NCBI GenBank assembly: GCA_037976565.1
Contig: CP137679.1
Location: forward strand, 27,525,539 to 27,589,538
Direction of reading: 5' to 3'
Origin: Mesocentrotus franciscanus
Lineage: Eukaryota > Echinodermata > Echinoidea > Camarodonta > Strongylocentrotidae
DNA: 64,000 bases
Part shown: positions 12,301 through 21,633 of the stretch, in pieces
Layout of the letters: every line of letters begins with the position of its first letter
Numbering within the stretch: the stretch's first letter is position 1
Made by a program: the position numbers and the translations under genes
The notes under the pieces: model-generated
Told to the model about the DNA's origin: nothing
Seen by the model: the letters and a program-made list of their open reading frames with translations, nothing else
Database searches by the model: none

Positions 12301-14224
12301 TCTCCCCTCGTTTTCTACCTCTCTCTCTGTCATTCTCCTTCTCTCCCTCTCTGCTTTAATCATGTTCTTGGGATGACCTACCGTAACCCTCATCCTGTGA
12401 TGTATTGATAATCTTGTCCCCCTAGGAATCTGTAAAAAAATAAAACAAAACGTGAGGTTGGATTGGATAGCCCATCCGCTCCACCTACCGATCAATGCGC
12501 TCCAGGGCATTTGCAAACTAATAAGCTATCATCGAATTGTCTTTTCTCCAATATAACATGAACCTTGTGAAGAGTAATGTTGAAATAGTTTGCAGGCACA
12601 AACCCTTGTCAGTCGCTGTTCATAACAGTGTCTGCGCAGTGAGACTATGCTGACGGCATACTGCATAGGCTCTTTACTTTAGCTGCTCAGGACATAGCCA
12701 GAGACTGACAGAGCTAGACTCTGCCCAAGGCTTTATCAAGTGTGGTTAAGTGTCAAACTAGAGTCTGTGCCTGCAGATGATTGTTGAAATAAGGCATAGC
12801 ATGCCCTTTGTATTTAAGCAATAGGAATTGAATATCCTCTTCAGGGGACAGTGCCATTAACCCTGACACTCCTATAGGTGGTTTGAACCTCTTCAAATTA
12901 GATATTGCATCTGGGCCTGTTGCATAAAACTTACCATTGGTGGTAACTTTGCCATCAATATTTACTACCATGGCAACATGACTCAACAACCAATCAAATC
13001 AAGGTTTCCACTGAAGGTACCATTAATGTCAAAGATACCATCAATGGTAATTTTTATGCAACAGAGCCCAGATCTTTTTAGTCGACCCATCCAACTCTTG
13101 ATTTGTCAAAACGTATACTGGGCTCTTCTACTCTCCATGAGGTCCTGTAGTTTCTTTGTGTATTTGTCAGTGTGGTTATCCATTATTTGCCCTGATGACA
13201 TTTGCCCTGGGCTTAATTTCATCAAAGTTTTAGGGTAAGGGTAAGGGTTACAATGGGGTTTTTGGTGTGGTTTAGAGAGTTAAGGCTCATTCTGTAATTG
13301 CCGCAACGAAAACGCCACAGTTTTTTTTTACACATGTGACGCATGTTACACTTTGCATCATCATAAAAAACACTCTAGGGTCTTGCCATGTCATATCTGA
13401 ATGAGGCATTAGGGGTTGGGTTAGGTATAGTGTTGGGTACAGGATTGAAATTGAGAATTCTTTTATTGTGGGATATTAATCACGGAGCAATTTTCACAGG
13501 AGCGTGTGGAACATCCCACTTTCCTCCAGCCAGTAAAAAGTTTGACACCTAATTCCTAATAATAGACAAACTGGTTGTTGGCCAAATGATGAGACCACTT
13601 GGAGGTGGAATGGGTATACCGGTAGACAGAATGAAATCAGAAACAAGCGGGATCCTCTTTAAAGCCCCCACTGTACTACTTGTAGCTACTTGCTCCCTCT
13701 ATATAGAAAACAATGCCTAAGCGGTGCCCGTTGGTTCCCCCATGATCCTCTTTTCCTTATGTTAATTGAGAGCTGAGTTGATGAGATAACCACCTGTCAG
13801 TGACCATGCTGGGAGGTCTAATCCGTCCTGGCCAAACTAGTGCAGACGGGCTTTAAATTCCCAAAGAACCAAATAGCAATGAGCCATGTTATCCAGTCAT
13901 CTCTGACTCTGTATTCCAAAAATTTCCGTATGTGAGGTTATAAAATATTCACCATTTCCTTATTTTTCTTTTCTGCCCACAGGAGAAAAATCTCACCTAC
14001 GCAGGACAGTGCAAAAGGTCGATCCTCTGCCTTACACATTGGACACGCTTAAGAACAATGAAGTTTGGGCAGTGGAGGACAAATTTTACAGATTTGTGCT
14101 GGAAACATTTAGAACTAACGTGGCTCGTTCACTTATCATTGACAAGGACCATTCCATTAGGATGGTCAAACAACAGTTTTCTTTTGAAAAAATCAGACCG
14201 TTGAAACGTTCTTCAAATGGTTAG
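296..14224 (+). CDS. Heparan sulfate 2-O-sulfotransferase (HS2ST1 orthologue), last five coding exons, 5'-partial
   Basis: HS2ST is a Golgi type II membrane enzyme. It moves sulfate from PAPS to C2 of iduronate or glucuronate in heparan sulfate. Five exons (296-381, 1430-1568, 1938-2035, 11820-11977, 13983-14224) join in consistent phases into 240 codons ending in TAG. In fragment numbering, the catalytic His pair of the YHGH motif is at 19 and 21, matching human His140 and His142. The 3'-phosphate-binding Arg and Ser are at 43 and 51 (human 164 and 172). Four Cys at 80, 88, 101 and 107 match human 201, 209, 222 and 228. The N-glycosylation sequon NIS at 6 matches human Asn127. The offset is 121 throughout, so the fold is intact. 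The 5'-PSB loop, transmembrane anchor and start codon lie left of the window. The human protein is 356 aa; the C-terminal tail here is slightly longer. Family identity is secure; numbering comes from recalled family knowledge. Confidence 0.95.
382..1429 (+). other. HS2ST1 intron
   Basis: It has a GTAAGT donor and a CAG acceptor. No coding signal is seen. It holds a G-run/A-run low-complexity tract at about 1190-1245. The rest is unremarkable AT-rich intron. Confidence 0.8.
1430..1568 (+). CDS. HS2ST1 coding exon with 3'-phosphosulfate-binding motif
   Basis: One base completes the Arg codon from the previous exon, then 46 codons follow, beginning [20 protein letters not shown] and ending RARSNE before [20 protein letters not shown] corresponds to the vertebrate IRDPIERLVSYYYF motif, which holds the PAPS 3'-phosphate contacts. 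The Asp after Arg is Ser here. It ends in phase 0. Confidence 0.94.
1569..1937 (+). other. HS2ST1 short intron
   Basis: It has a GTGAGC donor and a CTGCCAG acceptor with a T-rich tract. No other feature is seen. Confidence 0.8.
1938..2035 (+). CDS. HS2ST1 coding exon with disulfide cysteines
   Basis: It encodes 32 codons from [19 protein letters not shown] to GHNPEC plus TG of a Trp codon, before GTAAGG. All four cysteines equivalent to human 201, 209, 222 and 228 are present. Its last 27 bases and the donor site recur in decayed form three more times in the following intron (see the 2009-2460 repeat). Confidence 0.94.
2009..2460 (+). repeat. Degenerate tandem copies of the HS2ST1 exon/donor boundary
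   Basis: The exon end CTTCTGTGGGCACAACCCAG (from 2009) is echoed as TAGGCACAACCCTGAATGC near 2137, TCTGTAGGTACAACCATGAA near 2259 and TTGGTACAGCTCTGAAAGC near 2422. Each is followed by similar GGGG/AAAA-rich sequence and an AAGAGCCCT segment. The period is about 120-165 bases, with roughly four units. Donor positions in the extra units have decayed (TGCTTTTA, TGCTGGTTGG, TGCTAAGC), so none is likely to be used. Confidence 0.7.
2560..2780 (+). repeat. Purine-rich low-complexity tract
   Basis: Long GAGAGAGGGAGAAGG-type runs on the plus strand with only scattered pyrimidines. Reading frames on either strand here are compositional and are not taken as genes. Confidence 0.75.
2800..3345 (+). repeat. 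Degenerate tandem repeat in HS2ST1 intron
   Basis: About three related units share GAGAGGTGGATGGAGAGATG, ATATGGAATGGAAAGTACTC and GGAAACC-type segments at roughly 2970-3040, 3110-3200 and 3245-3345. The period is about 150-170 bases. Units are strongly diverged and no coding capacity is evident. Confidence 0.5.
4885..6860 (-). mobile_element. Non-LTR retrotransposon (LINE) 3' end, reverse strand, broken and partly triplicated
   Basis: Read on the minus strand, 6840-6670 encodes a reverse-transcriptase C-terminal tract ([20 protein letters not shown], then [17 protein letters not shown] and YGTRSK). After a frame break it continues as [20 protein letters not shown], the hallmark LWNSLP-type motif of LINE ORF2, ending LNKS and stop. 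Downstream, an AATAAA within GGTTAATAAACTC is followed by an (AAACTC)n tail at 4904-4885, a short-repeat tail of the kind CR1/L2-like LINEs have. The element is dead: frameshifted and 5'-truncated. The clade is not resolved. Confidence 0.8.
5153..6674. repeat. Tandem repeat of about 567 bp (2.7 copies) within the LINE fragment
   Basis: The marker AACATAAACTATACAATGAA occurs at 5171, 5741 and 6308, giving periods of 570 and 567 bases. Units one and two are nearly identical over their full length. The third diverges after GGCAGATATAGTTGTC near 6674, where it continues into genuine LINE RT sequence. In units one and two that position is followed by about 220 bases unrelated to the LINE. The matching ORFs in units one and two are repeat shadows. 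Confidence 0.9.
7895..8150 (+). repeat. Weak direct repeat in HS2ST1 intron
   Basis: TTTCCAT..GCACTGG(C/T)GAGAA is followed by GG(G/A)..TTGAA(G/A)TCTTGAT and CAGTAAAGT-like sequence near 7895-7985. It recurs near 8060-8145. The two halves are clearly related but diverged. A poly-G run lies between them at 8014-8023. Confidence 0.45.
8362..8555 (+). repeat. Dispersed repeat, family also at 35560 and 46316
   Basis: Shares CTGCCAACAGTTCC, ATTTTGGAGGAA, GGCCTTCAA, TTCCTCT, CATCTGTG and CCTAATTTTG(T/C)CTTGAGA in the same order with 35560-35750 and its duplicate 46316-46505. No terminal repeats or coding sequence were recognised. It is probably a short interspersed element. Confidence 0.7.
9195..9605. 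mobile_element. MITE-like element with inverted ends
   Basis: TTTAAAGGTAAAGACCAGTT at 9196 is mirrored by AACTGGTCTTTATCTTTAAA ending near 9603, giving about 24-base terminal inverted repeats around 410 bases with no ORF. The size and structure suggest a non-autonomous DNA transposon. No clear target-site duplication could be fixed by eye. Confidence 0.7.
11820..11977 (+). CDS. HS2ST1 coding exon ([12 protein letters not shown])
   Basis: G completes the Trp codon from the 1938 exon, then [20 protein letters not shown] and [20 protein letters not shown] follow. It ends in G before GTAAAG. It matches the vertebrate NVGSRWAMDQAKYNLINEYF segment closely. The acceptor is TTTTGTTCAG. The donor GTAAAG is slightly weak. 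Confidence 0.94.
12150..12360 (+). repeat. Pyrimidine-rich low-complexity tract
   Basis: Runs of CTCTCC, CCTCCC and TCTATCTATC. The ORFs that cross it are compositional only. Confidence 0.7.
12910..13072. mobile_element. Foldback MITE (CTGGGCCTGTTGCATAAAA ends)
   Basis: TCTGGGCCTGTTGCATAAAA with TTACCATTGGTGGTAA at the left is mirrored by TTACCA-containing ATCAATGGTAATTTTTATGC and AACAGAGCCCAGA at the right. The total is about 163 bases and it can form a long hairpin. There is no ORF. Confidence 0.75.
13983..14224 (+). CDS. HS2ST1 terminal coding exon
   Basis: GA completes a Gly codon, then [20 protein letters not shown] and onward through [12 protein letters not shown] to TAG at 14222-14224. 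GEKSHLRRT corresponds to vertebrate [20 protein letters not shown] corresponds to the vertebrate FFYEKIYPK C-terminus. The tail is a few residues longer than in human. Confidence 0.94.
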
Positions 14225-15560
14225 GAGCTGACCTTTGAACTTTGAAACAACTTTTTGTATATCATTTGTTGGTACGAGAAGAGAGTTGGAGTCGCATTCT
14301 ATAGTATTTGGGTTTCCAAAGAGTTTAATATTACTTGTATGGATGTAAATTTATATATCTATGTGTGCATACTGTTGAAATATATGACGTGTCTTTGAAA
14401 GGAGAAAATATTTGTTGGTAGAAAAGATGAAGATCTAATTTTACGTCTTTCTGCCTTTTTGCTTCGAGGATGTATCCTCACTCATTCTGAAGCATTGATA
14501 TTGTTAAGTTGTATTTTATTTTTTAAATGTGTTTTCCACTTAAAAATTGAATTTTCTTCCCAGAATTTATTCTAATCCTATTTATGGGTCCCCTTTTTCA
14601 ATGACTTTATTAAGTGCAAATGTACAATTCTGATGCAAAATTATTTGTCATTTTAGTTCATCTACATTCGAAACTCACCTTGTTATGAGAACATTAGGTA
14701 GTGGTAGAAACTTTTGTTATTGATCAAATATCTTCAATGGCAAGAGTAGAATTCTGACAAAAAATCATCTGTCACATCATGTCGATTGTAAATCTGTCTT
14801 CGTTTGAAACTCATCTTGCTATGAACACTGTAGAGTACTAAAAAACTTCCATTTATTGATCAAATACATTCAGTATCAAGATTAGAATTTTGATGCAACC
14901 TCTGATTCATGTCTTCTGCAAAATTGCCTCCATCAATACATCTTCTCCTGACACCATTTGATAATGGTAAAATCTTCCATATATGTTATTAATCAATAAT
15001 TTCAATCACAAATGTAGAATTCTAATTCACATCAAAAGTCAACCCGTGTCTTCTATGAAGTTTATTTGAAAATCGATTTGTTGTCAAGCATTGATGATGA
15101 CATTTCCTAAATTGCAAGAGTAGAAATCTATTGCATTAACAAAGCTTAATTCATGTCTTCTGTTAATTGTTCCATTTAAAAATCATTTTGTTGTGAAACA
15201 TTATATGATATGAAAACTTCAAAATATTTCGAATTGATCACTCTAATGGCAAAATTAAAATTCTATTGCAATTAAGAGTTCAATACATGTCTCTTCTTAA
15301 TTTCTTTAGTTTATTTAATTATTTTGAAAATCATGTTATGAAACATTCAATGATAAAAAAAACTTCCAAATGTCATTAATAATTTAATCAGAAAAGCAAA
15401 ATTCTGATGCAAAAATTAGGTTGATTTTTGTCTTCTGTAATGTTGTCTTCACATGGTCTTAATATAGAACCTCCTTCCATCAAATTGGCAACTGAAATGA
15501 CCGAGCAAGCAGCTCCGATATATGTGAATAAACTTGTATTATTTAGAGTGTGTCATAATG
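14225..15560 (+). other. Probable HS2ST1 3' untranslated region
   Basis: AT-rich sequence after the stop with a degenerate tandem repeat (14600-15450). A candidate poly(A) signal AATAAA lies within GTGAATAAACTTG near 15526. The transcript end is inferred; no cDNA evidence is available. Confidence 0.45.
14600..15450 (+). repeat. Seven-unit degenerate tandem repeat downstream of HS2ST1 stop
   Basis: Units restart at GAATTCTGATGCAAAA-type sequence near 14627, 14749, 14886, 15017, 15123, 15257 and 15398. Each is followed by TTCATGTCTTCTG, TTTGAAAATCATTTTGTTAT, AACATT..ATGAT and AAACTTCCAAAT-like segments. The period is about 105-140 bases and unit identity is modest. Confidence 0.7.
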
Positions 15561-15880
15561 AAACATGCAATATATTTGTTGATATTTGTGTCACAAGTTT
15601 GTTATATACATTTACATCAGTGTGCCTCTATTTTTATTCATGTTTAAAATTTAAGTTTTATATATTGTTTTTATCTGAAAGAAATATTGGGGGATAAATT
15701 GTAATATGCTCACTATTTTGTACCCAAGGGTGCATGATTTGGGGGTTTGATACTGTACTTGTGGTTTGAAGATCATAATAAGTGATAGAATTTCCACACA
15801 AAAACTGATGTCATGAAATTGTAGCAATTATTTAGAGTGCTACTACACTAATGGGTTTTCAGATTTATATAAGATAAACA

Positions 15881-16206
15881 TGTGGAGGTGTCGTGGTATA
15901 GTGGTTCATTCACTTGACTCTAAATCCAAGGTTTTAGGGTTCAAATCCCATCCTGGCACTAATGTCCTTTGGGAAGACATGAATCCACATTTGCCACTCT
16001 CCACCCAGGTGTTAAATGAGTTAAATGGGTACCCAGAAGGATCATGTAGAAGTCATTTTATATACCACCTGACTACGACATATATCACTACCCCAGTCAA
16101 TGTCTCTGAGTCAATGTCTCTGAGCGTATTACAGATTCTGTAATATGCTCAGAGACATTGCCGATTTATTAAGCGCTGTTTAGCCCAGAATATTATTATC
16201 ATTGAT
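15881..16206 (+). mobile_element. tRNA-derived SINE, plus strand
   Basis: The head GTGTCGTGGTATAGTGGTTC looks like a pol III A box and GGGTTCAAATCCCATCCTGG like a B box. The body contains CTCCACCCAGGTG and AAATGGGTACCCAGAAGG. The tail has TTAAGCGCTGTTTAGCCC and ATTATTATCATT. Body and tail are shared with the reverse copy at 37573-37873. A perfect-looking hairpin (GTCTCTGAGCGTATTACAGA and its complement) sits at about 16115-16160. It is not a functional tRNA gene because the cloverleaf is degenerate. Confidence 0.8.
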
Positions 16207-16530
16207 GTGATTGTGATTTTAGACAATACAATTTGTTTAAACATTTGACAAAATATTATTTTAACATTGAATCAGTCTGAAATAATTAGATTGCCAAATA
16301 TTATTGTGATCATGTTTAATACCTTCAAATATAGTTTGGTATCTTGTAGAGAAGAACTTCATATGTACCATAGATTTATTTTTAAAAAAGGTTTACACAC
16401 AATGTGTCTACAATTTTACAGGGAACAGCTTCTTTTGTTTAAAATTTTGATTAAAGAAAGCTTTATAAAATGTCTTTGCTGGTATTGGTGGAGGATATAA
16501 AATACAAATTTACACATCTGTGCAGAATCT

Positions 16531-17074
16531 CACTTTAAAGGTACTATGTCCCATTGGCAGGTCCAAAAAATGAAAGGTAAATTCCAACGGCATTTGAAAG
16601 AAAATACTAATTTAGAACTTCCCTAAAAAAATGGGGGCTTGAAAATGTCTTTAAGTGGGAAAATAACGACTATTAGTTGTCGAATCGACTTAGGAGCTAT
16701 AGAGCCAGTAAGTAATAGTCTGATTTTTCAGACCATTGTACCGAATGGTCGTATGTTTTATGCTGCGCAAACATTCAATCAGTTTAATTTTGTCCATTAC
16801 AAGAAGTGGGTTATTGATGTAGACAATTGCTCATGTACCCTTTACAGCTCATTTTATGTATGTTATTACCAAAGATGAAAAAAGCCAGTCAGTCACTCAA
16901 TAGTGTCTGACAGTGAAGTCTAGCAAGTAAACGGGTTTCCTTGCATAATTTGAATATTAGGACACTGCTAACGTTTAAATTTCACAGATAGGACATACAT
17001 GACATATTCATAATTCCCGCAAAGTTCTACAGAATTTGATGTTGGCTGCAAAAGGGACATAGTATCTTTAAGTG
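16531..17074. mobile_element. MITE with terminal inverted repeats
   Basis: The left end CACTTTAAAGGTACTATGTC and the right end (reverse complement) CACTTAAAGATACTATGTCC form TIRs of about 22-30 bases around 544 bases without a credible gene. An inverted partial copy occupies 1-240. The 16639-16878 reading frame inside it is a shadow. Confidence 0.8.
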
Positions 17075-17290
17075 TCGGATGTCTATTTGAACTGGATTGC
17101 AGTTTGATTATTTCTATCTCGATAAAATATTTTAATTAAAGATACATATAGTTCAATCTAATTTTGTTTTAACTTTTGGAGCGTATATGCGATTGTGGAG
17201 GATAGTAAAATTTATATAGCTTTTCATAAACTCAGTATTTCACACTGATATTACATTTTTAGTTGATGTAATACTTGTGAAATGGAACTA

Positions 17291-17561
17291 CATTGGGTGG
17301 TATTCTCGAAAGCGGACTCACTTTAGTCCATGGTTTAATCCTCCGACTAAGTATGTAATGCCAAGTGTCCATATGAATATATTTTTGAATAATATTTCAT
17401 AGTTATATCGTTTATTAATTATGTTATTACATTTTATTTTTATTTAGTGACAGATTAAATTATTCAAAAATATATTCATATGGACACTTGGCATTACATA
17501 CTTAGTCGGAGGATTAAACCATGGACTAAAGTTAGTCCGCTTTCGAGAATACCACCCATTG
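17291..17561. mobile_element. Foldback element with about 100-bp arms
   Basis: The left arm 17291-17392 and right arm 17458-17561 are almost perfect reverse complements (GGGTGGTATTCTCGAAAGCG against CGCTTTCGAGAATACCACCC) around a loop of about 65 bases. The transcript would form a long hairpin. No ORF is present. Confidence 0.9.
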
Positions 17562-17875
17562 TATTTATTTATTTTATTTGTCAGATCTTATGGTGTGGGC
17601 CTGAGTATTCATTAGTATTTTAGGAGAAATTGTTTAATTTGGATTGATTTGTTTTATTTTTTATGATGAATGCATTGTGGTTTCTTTTTTTGCTTGTATA
17701 TATATTTTTTATTCAACTTAAATGAAAAGAAGAAAAATAGAGACCAATCAACTGGATTAATGTGAACAAGATCTCTGTTTCATGTGTTTTCCTTTTCATT
17801 AAGGGTTTTGTTTGAAAAGGGCTATTTGGAACTTGGGATATGGAATAGAGACAAAGAATGAGTGGATGATGAGAC

Positions 17876-18270
17876 TTATCTAGGAGAAAGGGAGAGACAG
17901 AGGGGATATAGAAGGACATTCAGAGAAAGAGAGAAAGGGGGAGAAGGGGAGAGAGAGAGGGGGGTTGAGACAAACAGATAAAAAGAAACTAAGAAAAAGA
18001 AGAAGAAACAATGGAAAAGAGGGGAAGTGTCATTGAGAGAGATTGAGAGAGGGGAGGGGGTGGGGGCCGCAAACGGAGACGGCAAAGGTGTAGAAGTGAC
18101 GGGGAGAGAGACAGAAACTAAGAAAATATAAGAAAGAGAGAAAGAGCGCGCGCGCACGACTTGGGCAGAGAAATACAATCAGAAAAAAAGGAGGGGGGGG
18201 TAACATCTAAAGGGATTTTGACAAATATAGAGACAGGGAGAGGGGGAGAAAGACTGAATGAGATGGTTAT
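17876..18270 (+). repeat. Purine-rich (GA)n-type tract
   Basis: GAGAGA, GGGGAGAAGG and GAAAGAAAG runs with a GCGCGCGC island near 18147. No gene. Confidence 0.8.
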
Positions 18271-19423
18271 CTTATGAGCTTACATTATACAAAGTTATAT
18301 GTGAGCTCAATTTCAAAGCTTGACCATGAGCCTACCTCGTTACGAGAGAGTGATGGCGCTCTTTACATTATTACAACAGATACTATTGGATTATCCATTG
18401 ATTGGAGACCGTGGAGACGGTTTTAAATGAGGGGCTCAACAGAACACAACCAACCAAACAAAAAGGTATATAGTACCGGTAGATGTTCTTTTACTCCTAA
18501 ATTCTCTAACAGGCAAGAAATTACAAACAACATCAACTAGAACAGAAAAAACGAACAAACACATTTTTAATTTATGGGATTAACTATCGATACCAGTGGC
18601 TCAATAGTAAGGCAAATTCTTCTTTGGAATATTATTTGGCATTGCAGTTTAGGCAGGAAGCTTCCTGGTTTGGGTTTGACCGTCACATCATTCTATAAAA
18701 CTTTTAAGGGGGTAAATTTTAGAGCCTTTCGGCCTACTTGAAAGCCTATAGACAAATTAATTGTGAATAAACGTGTATTTCATTAATGGGCCATAAAATG
18801 TTCAGTATAATGGCATTTGGTTGTTTATATTACCAGGAAGTATAATAGGTCACCGCATCGGTGACACATAACAAACCCAAACAAAAGAGTGATCGCCCAA
18901 ACGGGTTTATTGTGTGCCCGCCTGATTCTTCTCTTTATGCGATCAGCAGGCTGAAATAGGGAATAACAGGGATTTTGTACACCACTACATTACATCGCAT
19001 CGTCTTTACAATCACTTCCTGGTATAGTATATTGTATAAGAGTACCATACCAAATTGGATCGGCCCTGTATGCACTCCCGAAGGGTCTTGGTATATACCC
19101 CGCGCTCATGCATGTTTTTGTGAGACAAGTTTGGAATATCTTATAAGGATACATATATTTCATTCCTGGAGGTATTCCGGTACCTCTGAAGTCTTCAAGA
19201 TAACCAGCACTTCGGACCAATCAAGCTTTATTTACCTAGAGTAATTTCACATTTGGCACCAAGTTGAACCACGATATATGACCACGGTACTTGCCGGGAT
19301 GCACAAAGACCACTAATATAAGTTAGACTTTTGGAGTAAACTGATTTTCATTTAATTCGGATGCGTTGACATTTAAAAAAATCCCACCTCGGTTTTTGTT
19401 GTCGGAAGGCGACATCGTCGACC
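18271..19423 (+). other. Region upstream of exon 1A, possible promoter
   Basis: I see no coding exon or repeat I can name. If exon 1A (19424) is a true first exon, its promoter and 5' UTR lie here. The start codon context CGACCATGG is a strong Kozak match. No convincing TATA box was found at a useful distance. Confidence 0.35.
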
Positions 19424-19606
19424 ATGGATAAGCAGACACATAAGGACATTATACAGGTCTGGCACGAGGGCGTGCAGACGTTCGACAAGGGGAACGTGGA
19501 CGCCGCTCTCCAGACCTTCCTGGGGATCGGGGACCCGTCGGCCAAGATTCTCTTCAACATCGGCCACCTCGAGATGAGTCAATACCGCTTCGATGAGGCT
19601 GAAGTG
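19424..19606 (+). CDS. p67phox-type exon 1A (first TPR), alternative or orphan first exon
   Basis: It begins ATG in the context ACCATGG and runs 61 codons, MDKQTHKDIIQVWHEGVQTF to RFDEAEV, to a GTAAGA donor in phase 0. It matches the N-terminal TPR of p67phox (human EAISLWNEGV, then DPHSRICFNIG; here IIQVWHEGV, then DPSAKILFNIG). It resembles exon 5 of the downstream gene (THKDTISTWYEGV, DPSAKILYNIG) more than exon 1B. No further exons of this type occur before 27820. It is therefore either an alternative first exon spliced to 32539, or to 41341/52096, all phase 0, or a remnant of a lost tandem paralogue. GC content is visibly higher than in the surroundings, as for real exons here. Confidence 0.75.
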
Positions 19607-19799
19607 GTAAGAACAAACTAAATACTCTAATTGGAATGCTAGATTATACTGGTTAATGATCCAGTGATTGTCCTCAAGGGTTAGGCATATTCTATTAGCA
19701 GGTGATTAACATAAATTACGGTGTACTGAACGAAACCAACCGTGCCTATTTTTTTGTTATTTGTTGGCGCCATTTGAATACTGAATGTGTGAGTATATC

Positions 19800-19850
19800 C
19801 ACCCATCCATCTATCCATTCATCCATCGATCCATCCATATTATATACACA
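19800..19850 (+). repeat. (CATC)n microsatellite
   Basis: CCATCCATCTATCCATTCAT-type tetranucleotide run in the intron or intergenic DNA after exon 1A. Confidence 0.85.
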
Positions 19851-19946
19851 TATAAATTCGTGGCCTAATAAAAACTGCTGGATTTAAAACATGAATGTTC
19901 TCTTCATCGTCATTTTTACATTTTATGCCATCACGTCGACTTAATA

Positions 19947-20160
19947 GGAGGTGCGATGGCTCAGTGGTAGAGCTGTGGTCTCGTTACCGGGAGGTCCCGG
20001 GTTCGAAACCAATTCGATGCGCTAGTGCCCTTTAGTAAGGCAGTAATCGTAATTACCAAATCCCTGGGAGAGGACTTAAAGTCGTCGGTCCCCTGGTTGC
20101 TTACCTGCTTTCTTAGCAGCCAGAAAAGAATTATATTTATAATTTTGTCTTTTCCATAAT
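19947..20160 (+). mobile_element. tRNA-derived SINE, second family
   Basis: GGAGGTGCGATGGCTCAGTG followed by GTAGAGC (A box) and GGTCCCGGGTTCGAAACC (B box), then TAGTGCCCTTTAGTAAGGCA, GAGAGGACTTAAAGTCG and CCCCTGGTTGCTTACC. The tRNA-like head lacks a closed acceptor stem. It differs from the family at 15881 and 37573. Confidence 0.75.
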
Positions 20161-20209
20161 TCATTTTAACGTCTGAAGGAATGAATCAATCAGTCAATTA
20201 AAGAAGGAT

Positions 20210-20365
20210 GTATTGATGGACTGATGGATGGACGAATGAATGAATGAATGTATGTATGCATGGATGAATACTTTTGGATGGATGGCTGAATGAATAAATC
20301 TCTAACTGAATGAATGAATATCTCGACTTGAATGAATGAATGTCTGACTGAATTAATGAATTAAA
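20210..20365 (+). repeat. (GAAT/GGAT)n microsatellite
   Basis: GAATGAATGAATGTATG, GGATGGATGG and related tetranucleotides over about 150 bases. Confidence 0.9.
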
Positions 20366-20433
20366 ATTTTGGTTCCGAATGGGCAGAAACGATTGTTGAT
20401 ATTATAAATTGACATACACAGGTGCAACTATAC

Positions 20434-20655
20434 TGCATCGGCGGATCCAGTAAGGCGCATGGGCACCCACACCAACCCAACTGAAACAAAATAGCATGTA
20501 AACGTCATTTTGATTGCTGTAAAAGACTGCTTCCTTCGGATACTCAAATAACATACTGTCAGAAATGTAATGGTTGAACACTGCAAAATGTAAGAACTTT
20601 TGTCAGTTTTGAAGAAGAAAAAAACATCTGCACCGCGCCCCCTCCTTTTTGCAAG
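20434..20655. mobile_element. Putative MITE with GGCGGATCCAG-type end
   Basis: It starts ATCGGCGGATCCAGTAAGG and GCGCATGGGCACCC, and ends near CACCGCGCCCCCTCCTTTTT. A comparable GGATCCGCCCCTGG end is seen at 25915-25930. The boundaries are approximate and no ORF is credible. Confidence 0.4.
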
Positions 20656-21633
20656 GTTCACCCTTTGTAGGTCTACTGTGCGTGCGTGATTATGTTTAAA
20701 CAGGACAAACTTACAAAATTATTATAAAGAAAAATCGTCTGTGCTGGGAATATCCTACATAATTTTGAATATAAAGCCACGTTTCCTTTTCTGCCACGTT
20801 TTCTTTTCTGCCACATAGTTGTGACCCACCTTATTGCATCCTGTTTGATAAAGAATAACATCGAATAATATTACTCAAAAACCTTGTCGAGTTATTTTCG
20901 TCATTGAGGGTATTTGATCGACAGTACATCTTTTTTTCATTGAAATTGACAAATTCAACGTGATATAATGCAGTTTGAAACTTTGAATGTAAAGTTACTT
21001 TGATATCTGCGGATGATTTTATGTCTGTAATTCCAATCCTAGACATACACGATTTTATATGAGGAGCTGCACCCCGGGGGAATCGTTGAATTAACAATAT
21101 TCGGGCAGTGAGGTAGTCTCTTTGAAACATACCTGAATAAAAAAATTATACTGCTAGGTCTATAAAATGCTGCCTTACACCACAGTCAACTATAAAGTTT
21201 CAAAAGCTTCAGAGCTCAAAATACCTTTTGAATACTGAATAGTGGTATTCGGGCAAGAGACCCCTCCAGCAAGTGCTGTACGTATATTCCTATGATTTTA
21301 ATGCACGTCTACAGGATACGTAAAGGAAAATAAAACACATTAAGGTATCCGGAGGAAGGAAAGATAAGTTTTAATGTTAACTGAACACCCCCCCCCCGAT
21401 CGTGCATTTGCCTATTCGATTCACTCTTGTTACATTCTCACACATGTTCCCGCATAAGCCTTTATATATATATGTGCCTTTTTATTAATATAACCACAAT
21501 TAAAATATTAATAATGAAGACCCCATCTGTTTTCTTCTTCTTTTTTTTTTTGCGTTCACATGGCTTGCTTCAATTTGGGCCCTTTCCCATTTGATTTTCT
21601 TTTGGTCTGATTTCACATACTCATACATGAACG

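Larger units (their letters stand above)
11978..13982 (+). other. HS2ST1 last intron
   Basis: About 2 kb ending in TCTGCCCACAG. It contains a CT-rich tract at 12150-12360, a foldback MITE at 12910-13072 and no coding signal. A GGGTAAGGGTAAGGGTTA run near 13232 is telomere-like in composition but short. Confidence 0.75.

Noticed and set aside
13230..13255. GGGTAAGGGTAAGGGTTA as an interstitial telomere
   Set aside because: Only about three imperfect units, and not TTAGGG in register.
15884..15962. A tRNA gene at the A and B box sequence (also 19949-20020 and 37795-37872 minus)
   Set aside because: The cloverleaf does not close and the sequence continues into SINE bodies shared between copies, so these are tRNA-derived SINE heads.
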